A stretch of DNA of 64,000 nucleotides from Oceanospirillum sanctuarii (GCF_002150805.1 NZ_MTBA01000009.1:1-64000), one strand, 5' to 3'; counted from the stretch's first letter, positions 7,788-16,760 are shown. Program-made: numbers and translations. Notes: generated from the letters alone by a model not told the origin.

Positions 7788-7788
7788 T

Positions 7789-9834
7789 TTATGAAACCAT
7801 TTCCATATCGGTTAGAAGGTTTTGGGATGCAATAAATTGGTAAAAGTCATAATTGGTAAGCGGTTTGCTGATCAGATAACCCTGTAGGTAGTCACACCCC
7901 AGTTCGCACAGCAGTTGTTGTTGTTCATTATCTTCAACTCCTTCGGCTACAACCTTCATGCCGAGACTCTTGGCCAGATTGATAATCGCTTTGGTGACTA
8001 ATTGATCCTGAGATTCGGTCATCATTTTATTAATAAAGCAGCGATCAATTTTCAGCTTGTCGAGTTGGAATCCTGTCAGGTAACTCAAGCTTGAGTAGCC
8101 TGTACCAAAGTCGTCAATAGAAAGTAAAAAACCTGCAGTTTTAAGGTCTTTCACAACTGAGATGGCGGATTGTGCATCATGAATCATCGCCGTTTCAGTA
8201 ATTTCTAGAGAGATCCTGTTTATAGGAATATTGAAAGATTTCAGTGTTGCTTTCAGGTGTTCAGCCAATTCTGTATGTTGTAGTTGTTGTGCTGAGAGGT
8301 TGATTGCAATACTGCCCTTATAATGATCACCCCATCTTGCAAGTTGCCGGCAAACCTCTTCGACCACCCAGAATCCGAGGTCATTGATAATCCCGCAGTG
8401 CTCGGCCAGAGGAATAAAGCGGTCCGGGGGGACTTGCCCAAATTTTGGGGAGTTCCAACGGAGCAGGGCTTCGGCAGAGAAAATATCACCAGTTTTTGCA
8501 TTGATTATGGGTTGGTAATGCAGCGACAGCTCGCCTTTGTATAGGACGTTGTGTAACTCGTGTTCCAGCAGAATACTATCATTGGCTTCCTGCTGAATTT
8601 GAAGATCAAAAAACTGCGAGCAGTTACCGCCTTGCTCCTTTGCATGGTGCATTGCTATGTGAGCAGATTCGATAATGTTTTTAGGCCGATCCGTTTTCTG
8701 AGCAATGGCTATTCCGATGCTAACCGTAAACTTCCATTCAATTCCCTGGTATTCGACACTATCCCGAAGCGTCTCCAGCAGGTGCTGTGAAACAGATGCT
8801 GCTTGATCCGGTGTTGAAATGTAGGGTGCTGCAACTATAAATTCGTCACCAACTGATCGTGCAATAAGTCCTTTAGGTGTAAATGTATCTGTTAGCCTGG
8901 AAAGGGTTGTTCTAATAACGTGATCGCCCAAAGCTATACCGCCGTGGCGGTTTAGCTTATTCATTTTATCTATACCGATATAGAAGACGGTAATTGCATC
9001 TTTTTGCTTGTTGAGATGCTCATTGATTCTCCCAATGATGCCCTCCTGACCTAAGATGCTATGGCTTTGGCATGGTGCGAGCGATGCCGACAGTGATGTG
9101 ACATCGTCGTAAAGTACCGGCGTACCGGAGGAAAAATAATTGGTAATTTCACCTTCATCATTTTTAACGGTGTATATCGTTTTTTGTTCGGGGTACTCAC
9201 GACCATCTTTTCTTCGGTTCCAGATTATTCCAGACCAGAAGCCGTCATTAATCAGGCTGTGCCAAAGATTTCTGTAGAACTCTTTATCTTGTCTTCCAGA
9301 GCTAAAATAACCAGGATCAAATCCGATAACTTCTTCGTATCTGTATCCAGATAGTTCTTCGAAGCGCTTATTTACTTTTATTATTCTGTTATTTGCATCT
9401 GTTATCGCTACAGATGAATGGCTGGAGTGGAATATACGTTCAAAAAGTAGCCACTGGTCTTTATATTTCTCTCTCCAACTAATATCTCTCACGGCAAGGA
9501 TGGCAAAATTTGAGTGTGAAGACTTAATAGCCCATTCCAGTTTTAACAAGCTACCATCGTCTAGTCTTTCTTCGCTTTCAAATACTGAGGCATTGTCCTG
9601 GTTGTTGATAAGGTTTCCGATTTTTTCTCTTTCCAAATCAGAAAACCAGAGAGATAGCTCACTTTTTGACTTGTTATATTTTTTTGCAATTGAATTAAAT
9701 TTATCATTAAAAGAAATAATAGAAATATTATTATCAAGATGAATGTGAATAAAGCCCATGTCCATCTGATCCATGACCATTGCAACAGATCCCAGCTCAT
9801 ATAGAGGGGCTGACATTCTTTGAGCTTGATTCAA
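7789..9834 (-). CDS. PAS-PAS-GGDEF-EAL c-di-GMP phosphodiesterase
   Basis: 681-aa cytoplasmic signalling protein. Two N-terminal PAS domains (about 15-125 and 130-240, the second with RIIKVNKRFEELSGYRYEEV and a PAC tail) precede a GGDEF domain whose active loop reads SVGDEF, so diguanylate cyclase activity is doubtful. The C-terminal EAL domain looks fully catalytic: EALLRW, NLS, LEITE, DDFGTGYSS, KIDR, AEGVE and QGYL are all present. It is therefore expected to hydrolyse c-di-GMP under PAS control. The start is a TTG at 9834 with GGAG seven bases upstream; an ATG at 9816 lacks such a site. Base composition is more AT-rich than the neighbours. Confidence 0.9.
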   Translation of the reverse strand: MNQAQRMSAPLYELGSVAMVMDQMDMGFIHIHLDNNISIISFNDKFNSIAKKYNKSKSELSLWFSDLEREKIGNLINNQDNASVFESEERLDDGSLLKLEWAIKSSHSNFAILAVRDISWREKYKDQWLLFERIFHSSHSSVAITDANNRIIKVNKRFEELSGYRYEEVIGFDPGYFSSGRQDKEFYRNLWHSLINDGFWSGIIWNRRKDGREYPEQKTIYTVKNDEGEITNYFSSGTPVLYDDVTSLSASLAPCQSHSILGQEGIIGRINEHLNKQKDAITVFYIGIDKMNKLNRHGGIALGDHVIRTTLSRLTDTFTPKGLIARSVGDEFIVAAPYISTPDQAASVSQHLLETLRDSVEYQGIEWKFTVSIGIAIAQKTDRPKNIIESAHIAMHHAKEQGGNCSQFFDLQIQQEANDSILLEHELHNVLYKGELSLHYQPIINAKTGDIFSAEALLRWNSPKFGQVPPDRFIPLAEHCGIINDLGFWVVEEVCRQLARWGDHYKGSIAINLSAQQLQHTELAEHLKATLKSFNIPINRISLEITETAMIHDAQSAISVVKDLKTAGFLLSIDDFGTGYSSLSYLTGFQLDKLKIDRCFINKMMTESQDQLVTKAIINLAKSLGMKVVAEGVEDNEQQQLLCELGCDYLQGYLISKPLTNYDFYQFIASQNLLTDMEMVS

Positions 9835-9912
9835 CTTCTTACTCCATTAATACAGTGATTAATATGCTGCTTGTGAAATTTTGGGCATCCTACATGACGG
9901 ATGCCAATAAAG

Positions 9913-9932
9913 AATTAGGGGGAACCCTAATT
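9913..9932. promoter_or_regulatory. Inverted repeat upstream of the PAS-GGDEF-EAL gene
   Basis: AATTAGGG (9913-9920) is repeated inverted as CCCTAATT (9925-9932) across four bases. It lies about 80 bp before the gene start in AT-rich DNA and could be an operator. No long T-run follows, so a terminator is less likely. Confidence 0.35.
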
Positions 9933-10102
9933 TCTACTGACAAAATCAAACATTCTTGGAGTTTTTGTTCTAAGTTTGGTGGGCTATTTGATCGGTAGAT
10001 AAAATATTCTGTTGTTGTTACAGGAATATTACCAGATAACGTTGGGTTAGCATCTTATGCTAAAGAATATAGGAGTATATTTAGGCTATGTTTTTTGGGA
10101 TA

Positions 10103-10792
10103 TTATTTTTTGTATTTTTGTTTATATTGATTTACAAGGTTGATAATACTGCTAGTTTCAATAGTCGGCTCCGGCCCCCAGGGATCAAAGATCGCTTCGT
10201 CAGAGCGTTTAACCCAAGCGGTTTTCATGCCGTGGTTAAGTGCGCCCAGCACATCAAAGGGGTTGCCGGAGATCAGCCAGGCGTTTTCGGCGTTAACCTC
10301 TGCGGTATTCAGCAGATGCTGGTAAACATCCGGGTTAGGTTTGAAGGTTTGCAGAACCTCAACGCTAATTACCCCTGCGAAAAAGTCCCGAATACCCGCA
10401 TGGGCCAGCAGACCTTCCACAGCGGCAGCACTGCCGTTAGAGAAGGCGTAGCAGGTCAGTCCTGCTGCTTTGGCGGCTTCCAGTCCTGCCAGGGCATCGG
10501 GGAAAGCGGGCAGGGTTTTGTAAACTGCCATCAGTTCGTTGCGAACCGCCTCTTCAAGGGGCTGCTTCAGTGCCTGGCAGGCAAAGTCCAACGCATGTCG
10601 GGTGCAGACAGAGAAATCGACATAATCCCGCATCAGGCCACGTCGGAAGGAGTACTCCAGTTGTTTTTCCCGCCAGAGTTTTGAGAAGGCGGGAGCGGTA
10701 TCACCCATCACCTGTTGCAGGGCATCCAATACCCCCTGAGTGTCGATCAGGGTGCCGTAAACATCAAAAGCCAGAACTGTTTTTTGTGACAT
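10103..10792 (-). CDS. L-2-haloacid dehalogenase (type II)
   Basis: HAD-superfamily hydrolase that removes halide from L-2-haloalkanoic acids through an aspartyl ester. Visible signatures are the nucleophile Asp10 in LAFDVYGTLID, motif II Ser/Asn in YAFSNGS, the Lys in TFKPNPDVYQHLL, and SGNPFDVLGALNHGMKTAWVKR, all of the type II haloacid dehalogenase subfamily. The preferred start at 10792 (MSQKTV) has GAGG nine bases upstream and gives 229 aa, the normal length; an upstream in-frame ATG at 10834 is less likely. It is single, with no dehalogenation neighbours. Confidence 0.85.
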   Translation of the reverse strand: MSQKTVLAFDVYGTLIDTQGVLDALQQVMGDTAPAFSKLWREKQLEYSFRRGLMRDYVDFSVCTRHALDFACQALKQPLEEAVRNELMAVYKTLPAFPDALAGLEAAKAAGLTCYAFSNGSAAAVEGLLAHAGIRDFFAGVISVEVLQTFKPNPDVYQHLLNTAEVNAENAWLISGNPFDVLGALNHGMKTAWVKRSDEAIFDPWGPEPTIETSSIINLVNQYKQKYKK

Positions 10793-10946
10793 GCTTGCCT
10801 CGTATCTCTGCCGTTGCTTTTGTCGGTTTTTCAACAGCCTAGCATAGCCCTGACTGTTTTTTCAGGTTCAGCTTGAAGGGTAATCACCGTATCATAGCCC
10901 TCCTGTTTGTAAGCACCTTAGGAAACCTTTAGGGAATAACAAAACC

Positions 10947-11204
10947 ATGATGCCAGAGCTGAACTTTGATCAGGAAGACCTGCTGAAACTCGCCCAGATG
11001 AAGATGCCCTTCGGTAAATATCAGGGGCGTATTCTGGCGGATCTGCCGGAGCCTTATCTGCTCTGGTTCAGCAAGCAGGGTTTCCCGAAAGGGGAGTTGG
11101 GTAAGTTGCTGGCGCTGATGCTGGAACTGCATATCCACGGGCTGGATCGTTTGTTAGACCCGCTGAAACCTACCCGGAAAACCCAATACCGCTTCGACGA
11201 CTGA
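10947..11204 (+). CDS. DUF3820 family protein
   Basis: 85-aa protein matching the DUF3820 pattern MPFGKYQGRxLADLPEPYLLWFSKQGFPKGELGKLL. The family is widespread in proteobacteria and has no defined biochemistry. It is soluble, with no signal. The next gene follows 48 bp later on the same strand, so the two may be cotranscribed. Confidence 0.8.
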   Translation: MMPELNFDQEDLLKLAQMKMPFGKYQGRILADLPEPYLLWFSKQGFPKGELGKLLALMLELHIHGLDRLLDPLKPTRKTQYRFDD

Positions 11205-11252
11205 TCCGGCTTTTCCGACAGCTCGTAAGACGCATAAGCCACGGAGATGCTT

Positions 11253-11897
11253 ATGCGTTATTACTCACTGTTACCCCTTTCTGCCATTATCGCCTTCAGC
11301 TTACTGACGGTGCTGGTCAGTCTCGGCTGGATTCCACCGGGGGAAGAGATTCTTACCCAACTGCAGGCCAATCTGGCTGATAGCCGAAGCTGGTTACTGC
11401 TGTTGATTATTCTGGCAGAGTCCATCATCTATCTGGGTTTTTACTTCCCCGGTCAGTTTTTTGCCGTGGTGATCGTCGTACTCTCTGATCCCGACTTTGG
11501 CGATATGCTCTGGCTGACCCTGATGATGGTGTCAGCGGCGACCTTGGGTTCATGCATCAATTACGGGCTGGGGCGTGCTTGGGGTGATCCTGCCTGCAGC
11601 GGTCATCAGGATTACTCCCTGCGTAACCTGCTGCTGGCGATGCTGCATACCAATGCCTTGGCGTTTTATATGTTTGCCCAGGGGGCAAGCCGACATCCCT
11701 TTAAAGTGGTCTGGCTCTCCGGCCTGATCAACCTGCCTTACTACCTGCTGTTGATCGCAGGAACCGCACTCTTAAGTGATGAGGTGATGTATGTCGCTGA
11801 AACACCGGAAGTGCTGGCACTTTTCCTCACGGGCTGGTTTCTGATCGCCCTTTGGCTGGATATCCGCAAGCGGGCGATACCTGCTCCCGATAGCTGA
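11253..11897 (+). CDS. DedA-like (SNARE-associated/VTT) inner-membrane protein
   Basis: 214-aa hydrophobic protein with about five membrane segments. The stretch LAESIIYLGFYFPGQFFAV followed by a small-residue helix (SAATLGSCINYGLGRAWGD) matches the core of DedA/VTT-domain proteins, which are implicated in lipid carrier recycling and membrane homeostasis. The match is partial and function is not assigned. The ATG at 11253 has GGAG six bases upstream; an ATG at 11247 overlaps that site. Confidence 0.6.
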   Translation: MRYYSLLPLSAIIAFSLLTVLVSLGWIPPGEEILTQLQANLADSRSWLLLLIILAESIIYLGFYFPGQFFAVVIVVLSDPDFGDMLWLTLMMVSAATLGSCINYGLGRAWGDPACSGHQDYSLRNLLLAMLHTNALAFYMFAQGASRHPFKVVWLSGLINLPYYLLLIAGTALLSDEVMYVAETPEVLALFLTGWFLIALWLDIRKRAIPAPDS

Positions 11898-12024
11898 TAT
11901 TTTGCTGGCTTCTCACCATCACGAATTGACTTGTCGCTTATAGGGCGTATCGTACGCACCGCTGAAGAGTGCAGAGCTTTCTGTGCTCTTCAGTTCTCTA
12001 TAAACAGCGATAAGGAGCACTCAG

Positions 12025-12435
12025 GTGTTACAGCTATCAAATGCCGTTTCCATTCCCGATGAGGAGTTGGAACTGCAGGCCATTCGGGCGCAAGGGGCCG
12101 GTGGTCAGAATGTGAATAAGGTGTCCTCGGCGATCCATCTGCGTTTTGATATACGGGCTTCCAGTCTGCCGGAGTTCTACAAAGAGCGCCTCTTGGCACT
12201 GAAAGACAGCCGGATCAGTAAAGAGGGTGTGCTGGTGATTAAAGCCCAGCAGTTTCGCACTCAGGAGAAGAACCGGGAGGACGCGTTGGAGCGATTGAAG
12301 ACTCTGATTCTGGATGCCACCAAGGTTCAGAAAACCCGACGTCCAACCAAGCCCAGTCGCAGTTCACAGAACAAGCGGATGGATAAAAAGAATCAGCGCG
12401 GCCAGATTAAATCTCTGCGCGGTAAGGTGATGTAA
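12025..12435 (+). CDS. arfB: Alternative ribosome-rescue factor ArfB
   Basis: Peptidyl-tRNA hydrolase (YaeJ/ArfB) that releases nascent chains from ribosomes stalled on truncated mRNA. The catalytic GGQ is at residues 26-28 within [21 protein letters not shown]. The basic C-terminal tail ([22 protein letters not shown]) is the part that enters the empty mRNA channel. The start is a GTG with AAGGAG eight bases upstream. The 136-aa length is usual. After the stop, a polar reading frame in the +1 phase remains nearly open for about 190 bp. Confidence 0.93.
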   Translation: MLQLSNAVSIPDEELELQAIRAQGAGGQNVNKVSSAIHLRFDIRASSLPEFYKERLLALKDSRISKEGVLVIKAQQFRTQEKNREDALERLKTLILDATKVQKTRRPTKPSRSSQNKRMDKKNQRGQIKSLRGKVM

Positions 12436-12578
12436 TGAAAACGGACAAAACGATGATGATTAACCGAATGATGGCAAGAAAAAGAATGATGGTAAGAAAG
12501 AACAGGCTCAGGACAAACCCGGATCAGAAACTCAATCTCAGACAGCTGGTGATAACCCAAAGCCTTCAGGCAAAAGAG

Positions 12579-12628
12579 AAAGGGCTGCCGAATACACTGC
12601 AAAGCAGTTTATCCGCCAGCCCTTTTTA
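12579..12628 (+). terminator. Probable terminator of arfB
   Basis: AAAGGGCTG (12579-12587) pairs with CAGCCCTTT (12617-12625) and is followed by more T's. The loop is long and contains a second small stem, ACTGC/GCAGT, so the structure is branched. Confidence 0.45.
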
Positions 12629-12667
12629 TAAGCCAGCCGTTTATAAATTTCCGCTTCTGATGTTTGG

Positions 12668-13708
12668 CTAGTTAAACTCAGCCACCACTCGATCCAGCTC
12701 TGCCAACAGCTCCTTTTTACGGGCTTCTTCTGCCCAGCTGCCTTCAATACTGTTTCGGGTCAGGGTGATGATATCATCGGCGCTTAAGCCTACCGCCTGC
12801 TGCAGCTGAATCAGGTTCTCATTCATATAGCCGCCAAAATACGCCGGATCATCTGAGTTGATGGTGGCTTTCAGACCGGCTTTCAGCATGGTCGGAATCG
12901 GGTGGTTTCCAAGATCTTTCACTACCTGCAGTTTCAGGTTGGATAGCGGACACACCGTCAGCACCATCTGAGAATCCCGCAGTCGCTCGATCAGGGCATC
13001 ATCTTCCAGCGAACGGTTGCCGTGATCAACACGATCTACCTGCAGCAGATCCAGCGCCTGCCAGACATAATCCGCCGGGCCTTCTTCACCGGCGTGAGCG
13101 GTAATCTTCAGACCCAGTTCACGGCAGGCCTCAAAGACCCGTTCAAATTTCTCCGGCGGATGCCCCATTTCTGAAGAATCCAGACCCACACCGTAGATCT
13201 CATCCAGATAAGGTTTGGCCAGTTCCAGAGTTTCAAACGCGCTTTCTTCAGAGAGGTGGCGGAGGAAAGACATAATCAGACGGTAGCTGATGCCGTTCTG
13301 ACTGCGGGCTTCTTTCAGCGCCTGCAGGATGCCGCCAATCTGAGTGGCAAAGTCGATACCCCGCTCCAGATGCCCCTGTGGATCCCAGAAGATTTCGACG
13401 TGACGCACATTCTGGCTGTGTACCTTATCCAGATAGGCGCGGGTCAGGTCGTAGTAATCCTGACGGGTCTGCAACACATTCATGCCCTGATAGTAAAGGT
13501 CCAGAAACTCCTGCAGGTTGTTGAACTGATACGCCGCTTTCAGAGCCTCTACGGAGTCGTAGCTCAGGGTGATGTTGTTGCGCTGAGCCAGTCGGAACAT
13601 CAGTTCCGGCTCAAAAGAACCTTCAAGATGCAGGTGCAGCTCTGCTTTGGGCAGAGCCTGAATCAGGGCGCTCAGGTCAGTGGCAGAAGCCGTCCGGGAA
13701 TGTGTCAT
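12668..13708 (-). CDS. Adenine deaminase (adenosine-deaminase-like family)
   Basis: Zinc-dependent amidohydrolase of the adenosine deaminase superfamily, 346 aa. Metal ligands appear as HLHLEG (His25, His27), HAGEEG and the Asp of NSDDPAYFGGY. CPLSNLKLQVV and SDDPAYFGGYMNENL are the pattern of adenine deaminases (yeast Aah1 and the Pseudomonas enzymes formerly annotated as add), whereas true adenosine deaminases usually have a different loop there. The expected reaction is adenine to hypoxanthine plus ammonia in purine salvage. The start at 13708 has GGAG seven bases upstream; GTG at 13720 is less likely. A heptamer repeat array lies 19-53 bp upstream. Confidence 0.85.
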   Translation of the reverse strand: MTHSRTASATDLSALIQALPKAELHLHLEGSFEPELMFRLAQRNNITLSYDSVEALKAAYQFNNLQEFLDLYYQGMNVLQTRQDYYDLTRAYLDKVHSQNVRHVEIFWDPQGHLERGIDFATQIGGILQALKEARSQNGISYRLIMSFLRHLSEESAFETLELAKPYLDEIYGVGLDSSEMGHPPEKFERVFEACRELGLKITAHAGEEGPADYVWQALDLLQVDRVDHGNRSLEDDALIERLRDSQMVLTVCPLSNLKLQVVKDLGNHPIPTMLKAGLKATINSDDPAYFGGYMNENLIQLQQAVGLSADDIITLTRNSIEGSWAEEARKKELLAELDRVVAEFN

Positions 13709-13726
13709 AACTTTCTCCACTCTTTT

Positions 13727-13761
13727 CTATTCGCTATTCGCTATTCGCTATTCGCTATTCG
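13727..13761. repeat. Five tandem CTATTCG heptamers
   Basis: Five exact copies of the 7-bp unit CTATTCG (35 bp), followed by a degenerate sixth copy CTTTCG. They lie in the leader or promoter of the adenine deaminase gene. Confidence 0.9.
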
Positions 13762-13869
13762 CTTTCGCGATTTATATCTTCGGGGGGCGGGCATTCTAGC
13801 GAATCCCTGCCGGTTTTTCTGGTGGATTATTAATCGTGGTTTTAATCACCTTTAAGATCACTTTTTTAG

Positions 13870-14889
13870 TCATTCTTTCGTATCAGCAGGGGCAGCATCC
13901 CGCTCCGGTTTAAACCAGAGTTCAGGCCGGTTGAGCGGTGTTTTCGGGTGCAGTTCCGGGCCTTCCAGTTTGATCAGGGTGTAATCGGTATTGTTGAGCA
14001 GATTAAGGGCTTTTTTCAGCTCCGGACGGGTGCGGAAATAGTGGTCAAAGCTCCCATCGGCGATCGCTCTTTCCAGACCGGTTTCGATCCGCTCTGCCAG
14101 ATGAACCCGCTCTAGGGGGACAAAAAAGTAGATGGGGCTAACGTACTGCAGCACCAGATCCTCTTTCAGCATCAGGCCATCGGTGATATCCCGCTCCAGC
14201 TCCAGCCAGACCTCGGCGATACTTCGGGGGAAGAGATCAACACGATTCTTTCGCATCATCTCGAAGGGGCCTGCGTATTGGGTGTGGGTGCGCACCGGAA
14301 AACCGTTCTTTCTCAGAATCGCCACATCCGGCCAGCCATTGCCCTGAATCATCACATAGCGGTTCAGTTCCTCTTTGGTATCCAGTGTTGAAAGCTCAAC
14401 CGCCCGTTTACGGTTAATCAGCATCATGCGATAGCCCAGTAAACCCTTCATCAGAGGAATGCGGATCGGCTGGGTGCGTATCTCCCGCATGCCGCTGGTC
14501 ATGCCCCAGGTCACATCCAGCTTGCTCTGGCTGACCATCATAAAAGAGCGTTCCTGATTGATAGGTTCATCCCTGGGGCCGAGCATATAAGGCCCGTAAT
14601 CTTCCACGGTTTTATCCAGTGCCAGACGTAACAGACCGGTGAAATAGTTAGGGCGCTTATCGTCGGGGTGATCCGCAGGGCGGTGATAGAGCACCAACAT
14701 GGGTTTGTCCGGCTGAGCAGACGGTTGTGACAAAGGTTGTGTCGAAGGTTGTGGTGAAGATTGGGTGGAAGCCTTATCTGAATCCGCACGGCTGATATCG
14801 GGGGAGAGCAGCATCAGGCTGCTCAGCAACAAAGCGAATAGCGATATCAGCGGAAGACGATGCAGGATTAAAGGAATCGGTTTTGCCAT
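13870..14889 (-). CDS. Periplasmic substrate-binding-like protein
   Basis: 339-aa exported protein with a signal peptide (hydrophobic core LPLISLFALLLSSLMLL) and then a Ser/Thr/Gln/Pro linker made of imperfect repeats (about 38-62). The mature part resembles type-2 periplasmic binding folds (SBP_bac_3-like), with features such as LGPRDEPINQERSFMMVSQSKLDVTWGMTS and DLFPRSIAEVWLEL. No transporter permease is adjacent, so it may be a stand-alone sensor or binding protein; the ligand is unknown. GGGG lies upstream of the ATG. Confidence 0.65.
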   Translation of the reverse strand: MAKPIPLILHRLPLISLFALLLSSLMLLSPDISRADSDKASTQSSPQPSTQPLSQPSAQPDKPMLVLYHRPADHPDDKRPNYFTGLLRLALDKTVEDYGPYMLGPRDEPINQERSFMMVSQSKLDVTWGMTSGMREIRTQPIRIPLMKGLLGYRMMLINRKRAVELSTLDTKEELNRYVMIQGNGWPDVAILRKNGFPVRTHTQYAGPFEMMRKNRVDLFPRSIAEVWLELERDITDGLMLKEDLVLQYVSPIYFFVPLERVHLAERIETGLERAIADGSFDHYFRTRPELKKALNLLNNTDYTLIKLEGPELHPKTPLNRPELWFKPERDAAPADTKE

Positions 14890-15197
14890 GGCATTGCCCC
14901 AGTTAACTGTTGTTGGTGTTCAGGGTGCGCTGCGATGTTTTATGCAGTCCTTTCCAGAGTATAGATTTCTTTCAAATATTTGAATCGACTTAATTAAAAG
15001 AGTGCGGATCATCTGCTTTGTGCAACCTTGGTCGCAAAGACATAGGTCGGATTGCGACCAATGAGTCATTTTCATATTCTTGCCCGCTGCCTACTGAACG
15101 GTAGGAGATAACAGGTTGTCACGGAAGAACTTTTTAACCTGATTTTTTGCGTACTTAAGCGCTGTCATTTTCAACAAACACAACAAAGAAGATCCCG
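14890..15197. other. Divergent control region
   Basis: About 308 bp between the minus-strand binding protein and the plus-strand transporter. It holds the dyad at 15028-15061; no further coding signal is seen. Confidence 0.6.
15028..15061. promoter_or_regulatory. Perfect 10-bp inverted repeat upstream of the DUF3360-like gene
   Basis: TTGGTCGCAA (15028-15037) and TTGCGACCAA (15052-15061) form a perfect dyad with a 14-bp spacer, about 137 bp before the start of the membrane protein. The size and spacing suit a dimeric or AraC-type regulator binding site. Confidence 0.6.
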
Positions 15198-16709
15198 ATG
15201 ACACATTCTGTACACTCTGAGCAAGAGTCTAAAGACAACACAACAGACGCGTGTTACCGCTCGCAACGTAAGCCAAGTAAAAGCTTCTCCTCCCGTGCGG
15301 AGTATCTGGAGCACGAACTCACCATTATGAATCCCAAGCGTTGGGGCCTGAATCTGCCATTCCGTGATTATCACTTTGAAATGGAAGACTTCGTACCTGC
15401 GCTGGCAGCAACCATCGGTAAAATTGTGATGGTGGCGGCTGTTGTTGCCGCATTCGCCGCACCGATGGGACTGTCTCCTGAATTTGTGATTGAAAACGTC
15501 CGTTTTGAGATGCTGATCGCAGCCCTGCTGTTCGTGATTCTGTTCTCCGGTATTTTCAATCCGAATGCCAACCTGGCCGGTACTCACGGCCCTATGATTC
15601 CTATGATCCCGCTGATTGTGGCCTCCGGTGGTCACCCGATGGCGCTGGGTGTCATGGTGGGACTGTTAGGTCTCTTCCTCAGTGTTACCAAAGGCGGCAG
15701 TAAGCTGATGGTACTGACCGGCGAAGGGGTGCGGGGCGGTCTTCTGATCTACCTCGGTGCTGTCGGTATGATCAGTCAGGTCAATGCACTGTTCGACTGG
15801 GCAAACGGTATCGGTATGGGTTATGTCGGCTTTGCGGTGATCCTGTCGACGGTACTTATGTATGCCTTCCTGGCACGTATTCAGATGCGTTGGTTGTCGA
15901 TCCCGCTGGGCTCAGGTCTTGCCATGGTGATCGCTCTGGCTCTGGGCGCACCGTTCGAGTTTGTCACCGAGCCTGGTATTCCAAACCTGAATCCGTCGTA
16001 CTGGTGGGGTGAAGATACCGGTTGGCAGATGGGCTGGCCTGAACTGCATCACTTTATTGCGGTAGCGCCTTTTGCTGTGCTGGCGGTTGCTATGTGGTCG
16101 CCGGATTTCCTCGGTCACCGTGTCTTCCAGGAACTGAACTACCCGAAAAAAGCAGAAAAAGTACTGATGAACGTAGACGACACCATGGCGGTTGCGTCTC
16201 TGCGTCAGATGGTCGGTAGTACCATGGGTGGTGGTAACCTGGCTTCCTCCTGGGGGACTTATATGATCCCTGCGGCGATCGCCAAGCGTCCGATTCCGGC
16301 CGGTGCGGTCATGACAGGTATCCTGTGTGTGGTTGCAGCTCTTTGGGGTTACCCGATGGATCTGGCGGTATGGCCTCCGGTTCTGCGTGTTGCTCTCTTG
16401 GTGGGTGTATTCCTGCCGCTGCTGGAAGCCGGTATGCAGATGACCCGTGACTCCAAGACTTCTCAGTCTGCGGGTATCGTGATGTTTGCTTCTGCTTTTG
16501 TTAACCCGGTATTTGGCTGGTCTCTGACCATGCTGCTGGATAACCTAGGTCTGATTGGTGACAAAGAGCGTGGTCGTGAACTGCGCCACACAGATCGCTG
16601 GATCATCCCATGCATCACCTTCGTGGTTCTTTGTGTGGTGATGGCCGCAGTAGGTATGCTGCCGGGTATCCCGCCGATGGTGGAATCCTTCCGGTCGGCA
16701 GCGGGCTAA
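15198..16709 (+). CDS. DUF3360-like multi-pass membrane transporter
   Basis: 503-aa polytopic inner-membrane protein with about 11-13 hydrophobic segments after a polar 45-residue N-terminus. Stretches such as GTHGPMIPMIPLIVASGGHPMALG and GSTMGGGNLASSWGTY are reminiscent of the DUF3360 family and of the NCS2/SulP transporter fold. I assign the family from memory of this pattern and regard the substrate as unknown. It is followed by an AraC-type regulator in the same direction and has a strong dyad upstream, suggesting inducible expression. Confidence 0.6.
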   Translation: MTHSVHSEQESKDNTTDACYRSQRKPSKSFSSRAEYLEHELTIMNPKRWGLNLPFRDYHFEMEDFVPALAATIGKIVMVAAVVAAFAAPMGLSPEFVIENVRFEMLIAALLFVILFSGIFNPNANLAGTHGPMIPMIPLIVASGGHPMALGVMVGLLGLFLSVTKGGSKLMVLTGEGVRGGLLIYLGAVGMISQVNALFDWANGIGMGYVGFAVILSTVLMYAFLARIQMRWLSIPLGSGLAMVIALALGAPFEFVTEPGIPNLNPSYWWGEDTGWQMGWPELHHFIAVAPFAVLAVAMWSPDFLGHRVFQELNYPKKAEKVLMNVDDTMAVASLRQMVGSTMGGGNLASSWGTYMIPAAIAKRPIPAGAVMTGILCVVAALWGYPMDLAVWPPVLRVALLVGVFLPLLEAGMQMTRDSKTSQSAGIVMFASAFVNPVFGWSLTMLLDNLGLIGDKERGRELRHTDRWIIPCITFVVLCVVMAAVGMLPGIPPMVESFRSAAG

Positions 16710-16731
16710 GCCCTGTTGACCACGGAAACTG

Positions 16732-16760
16732 AAAAGGCAGCCTGATGGCTGCCTTTTTTG
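16732..16760 (+). terminator. Terminator of the DUF3360-like gene
   Basis: AAAAGGCAGCC pairs with GGCTGCCTTTT around TGAT, followed by T's, 22 bp after the stop. Confidence 0.9.

Noticed and set aside
12435-12671. 78-aa frame starting at the arfB stop (TAATG)
   Set aside because: Met/Arg-rich low-complexity start and passage through a terminator-like hairpin; the +1 phase looks more protein-like than this one.
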